The notes beneath the pieces are model-generated. The model made no database searches. It had not been told where the DNA came from and saw only the letters and a program-made list of their open reading frames with translations. The translations under genes and the position numbers were made by a program. Positions 63,962-64,000 of a DNA stretch of 64,000 bases are shown in pieces. This DNA is from Bidens hawaiensis (lineage: Eukaryota; Streptophyta; Magnoliopsida; Asterales; Asteraceae), in assembly GCA_021521415.1 (NCBI GenBank), contig JAIQDT010002044.1, forward strand, positions 310,001-374,000, read 5' to 3'. The stretch's first letter is position 1. Each line of letters opens with the position of its first letter.

Positions 63962-64000
63962 CTGCAAAAATAATAAGACGTTAATAGAGTCGAATCAAGT

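Noticed and set aside
1..64000. tRNA, rRNA or organellar insertions
   Set aside because: No cloverleaf with A/B boxes, rRNA core or organelle gene was recognised by eye; a tRNAscan/Infernal run would be decisive.

Overview
This is a repeat-dominated eudicot plant nuclear window. There is no operon structure. Genes have GT-AG introns, and transposons are stacked inside one another. The retroelement families, LTR styles and a seed vicilin-like gene suggest a composite (Asteraceae) or related large-genome dicot; the family assignment is inference.

Left third (1-23.4 kb). A decayed hAT transposase and a small MITE lead to a Helitron 3' end at 2202. A very young 9.7-kb non-autonomous Ty3/gypsy element of the Tat type (T1, 2375-12085, TSD AACAC) follows. 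T1 carries gag on the minus strand, an oppositely oriented intron-containing 'gypsy-type' antisense ORF on the plus strand, a 97-bp tandem array, and no pol. Its gag is split by a 749-bp solo-LTR-like insert (TSD CAAAG). A 134-bp SINE fragment with a 13-bp TSD follows. Then comes a probable Helitron, with a second 3' end at 12947, carrying same-strand fragments of two host genes: phenylalanyl-tRNA synthetase beta and a DAA1-type AAA ATPase. The PheRS fragment was later hit by a 784-bp MITE (TSD TAA) and by T2 (16607-22884, TSD ATTTT). T2 has no coding capacity: it is mostly two satellite-like arrays, one of them split by a 2,360-bp solo LTR (TSD GCGCG).

Middle (23.5-43.2 kb). A degraded Sirevirus-like Ty1/copia element (Copia-A, minus) has an extra ORF region downstream of pol. 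It is split by a complete 8.1-kb Angela/Tork-like Copia-B (plus, TSD CCAAT). Copia-A abuts a LINE 3' end that itself holds a 564-bp hAT MITE (TSD GACACAAG).

Right third (43.3-64 kb). Host genes appear here: a proline-rich secreted or anchored cell-wall-type protein (43327-43881, minus), a five-exon vicilin-like bicupin gene with a ~440-residue Glu/Arg/Gln tail (57058-60625, plus), and the last exon of a gene running off the right edge (63787-63961, minus; possibly valyl-tRNA synthetase). Between them lie an 813-bp hAT element (TSD GTGGTGAT), a long AT-rich stretch with LTR-like traits, and a 2,547-bp non-autonomous copia element (Copia-C, TSD AGAAC) whose LTRs hold an array of GGCGAAGTT hairpins, nested in an older MITE. 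A long inverted-repeat element and a decayed copia RT complete the window.

The genes do not form a pathway. The coherent story is the order of insertions, readable from intact target-site duplications: Helitron gene capture, then MITE and T2, then a solo LTR inside T2; Copia-A, then Copia-B; LINE, then hAT; MITE, then Copia-C.
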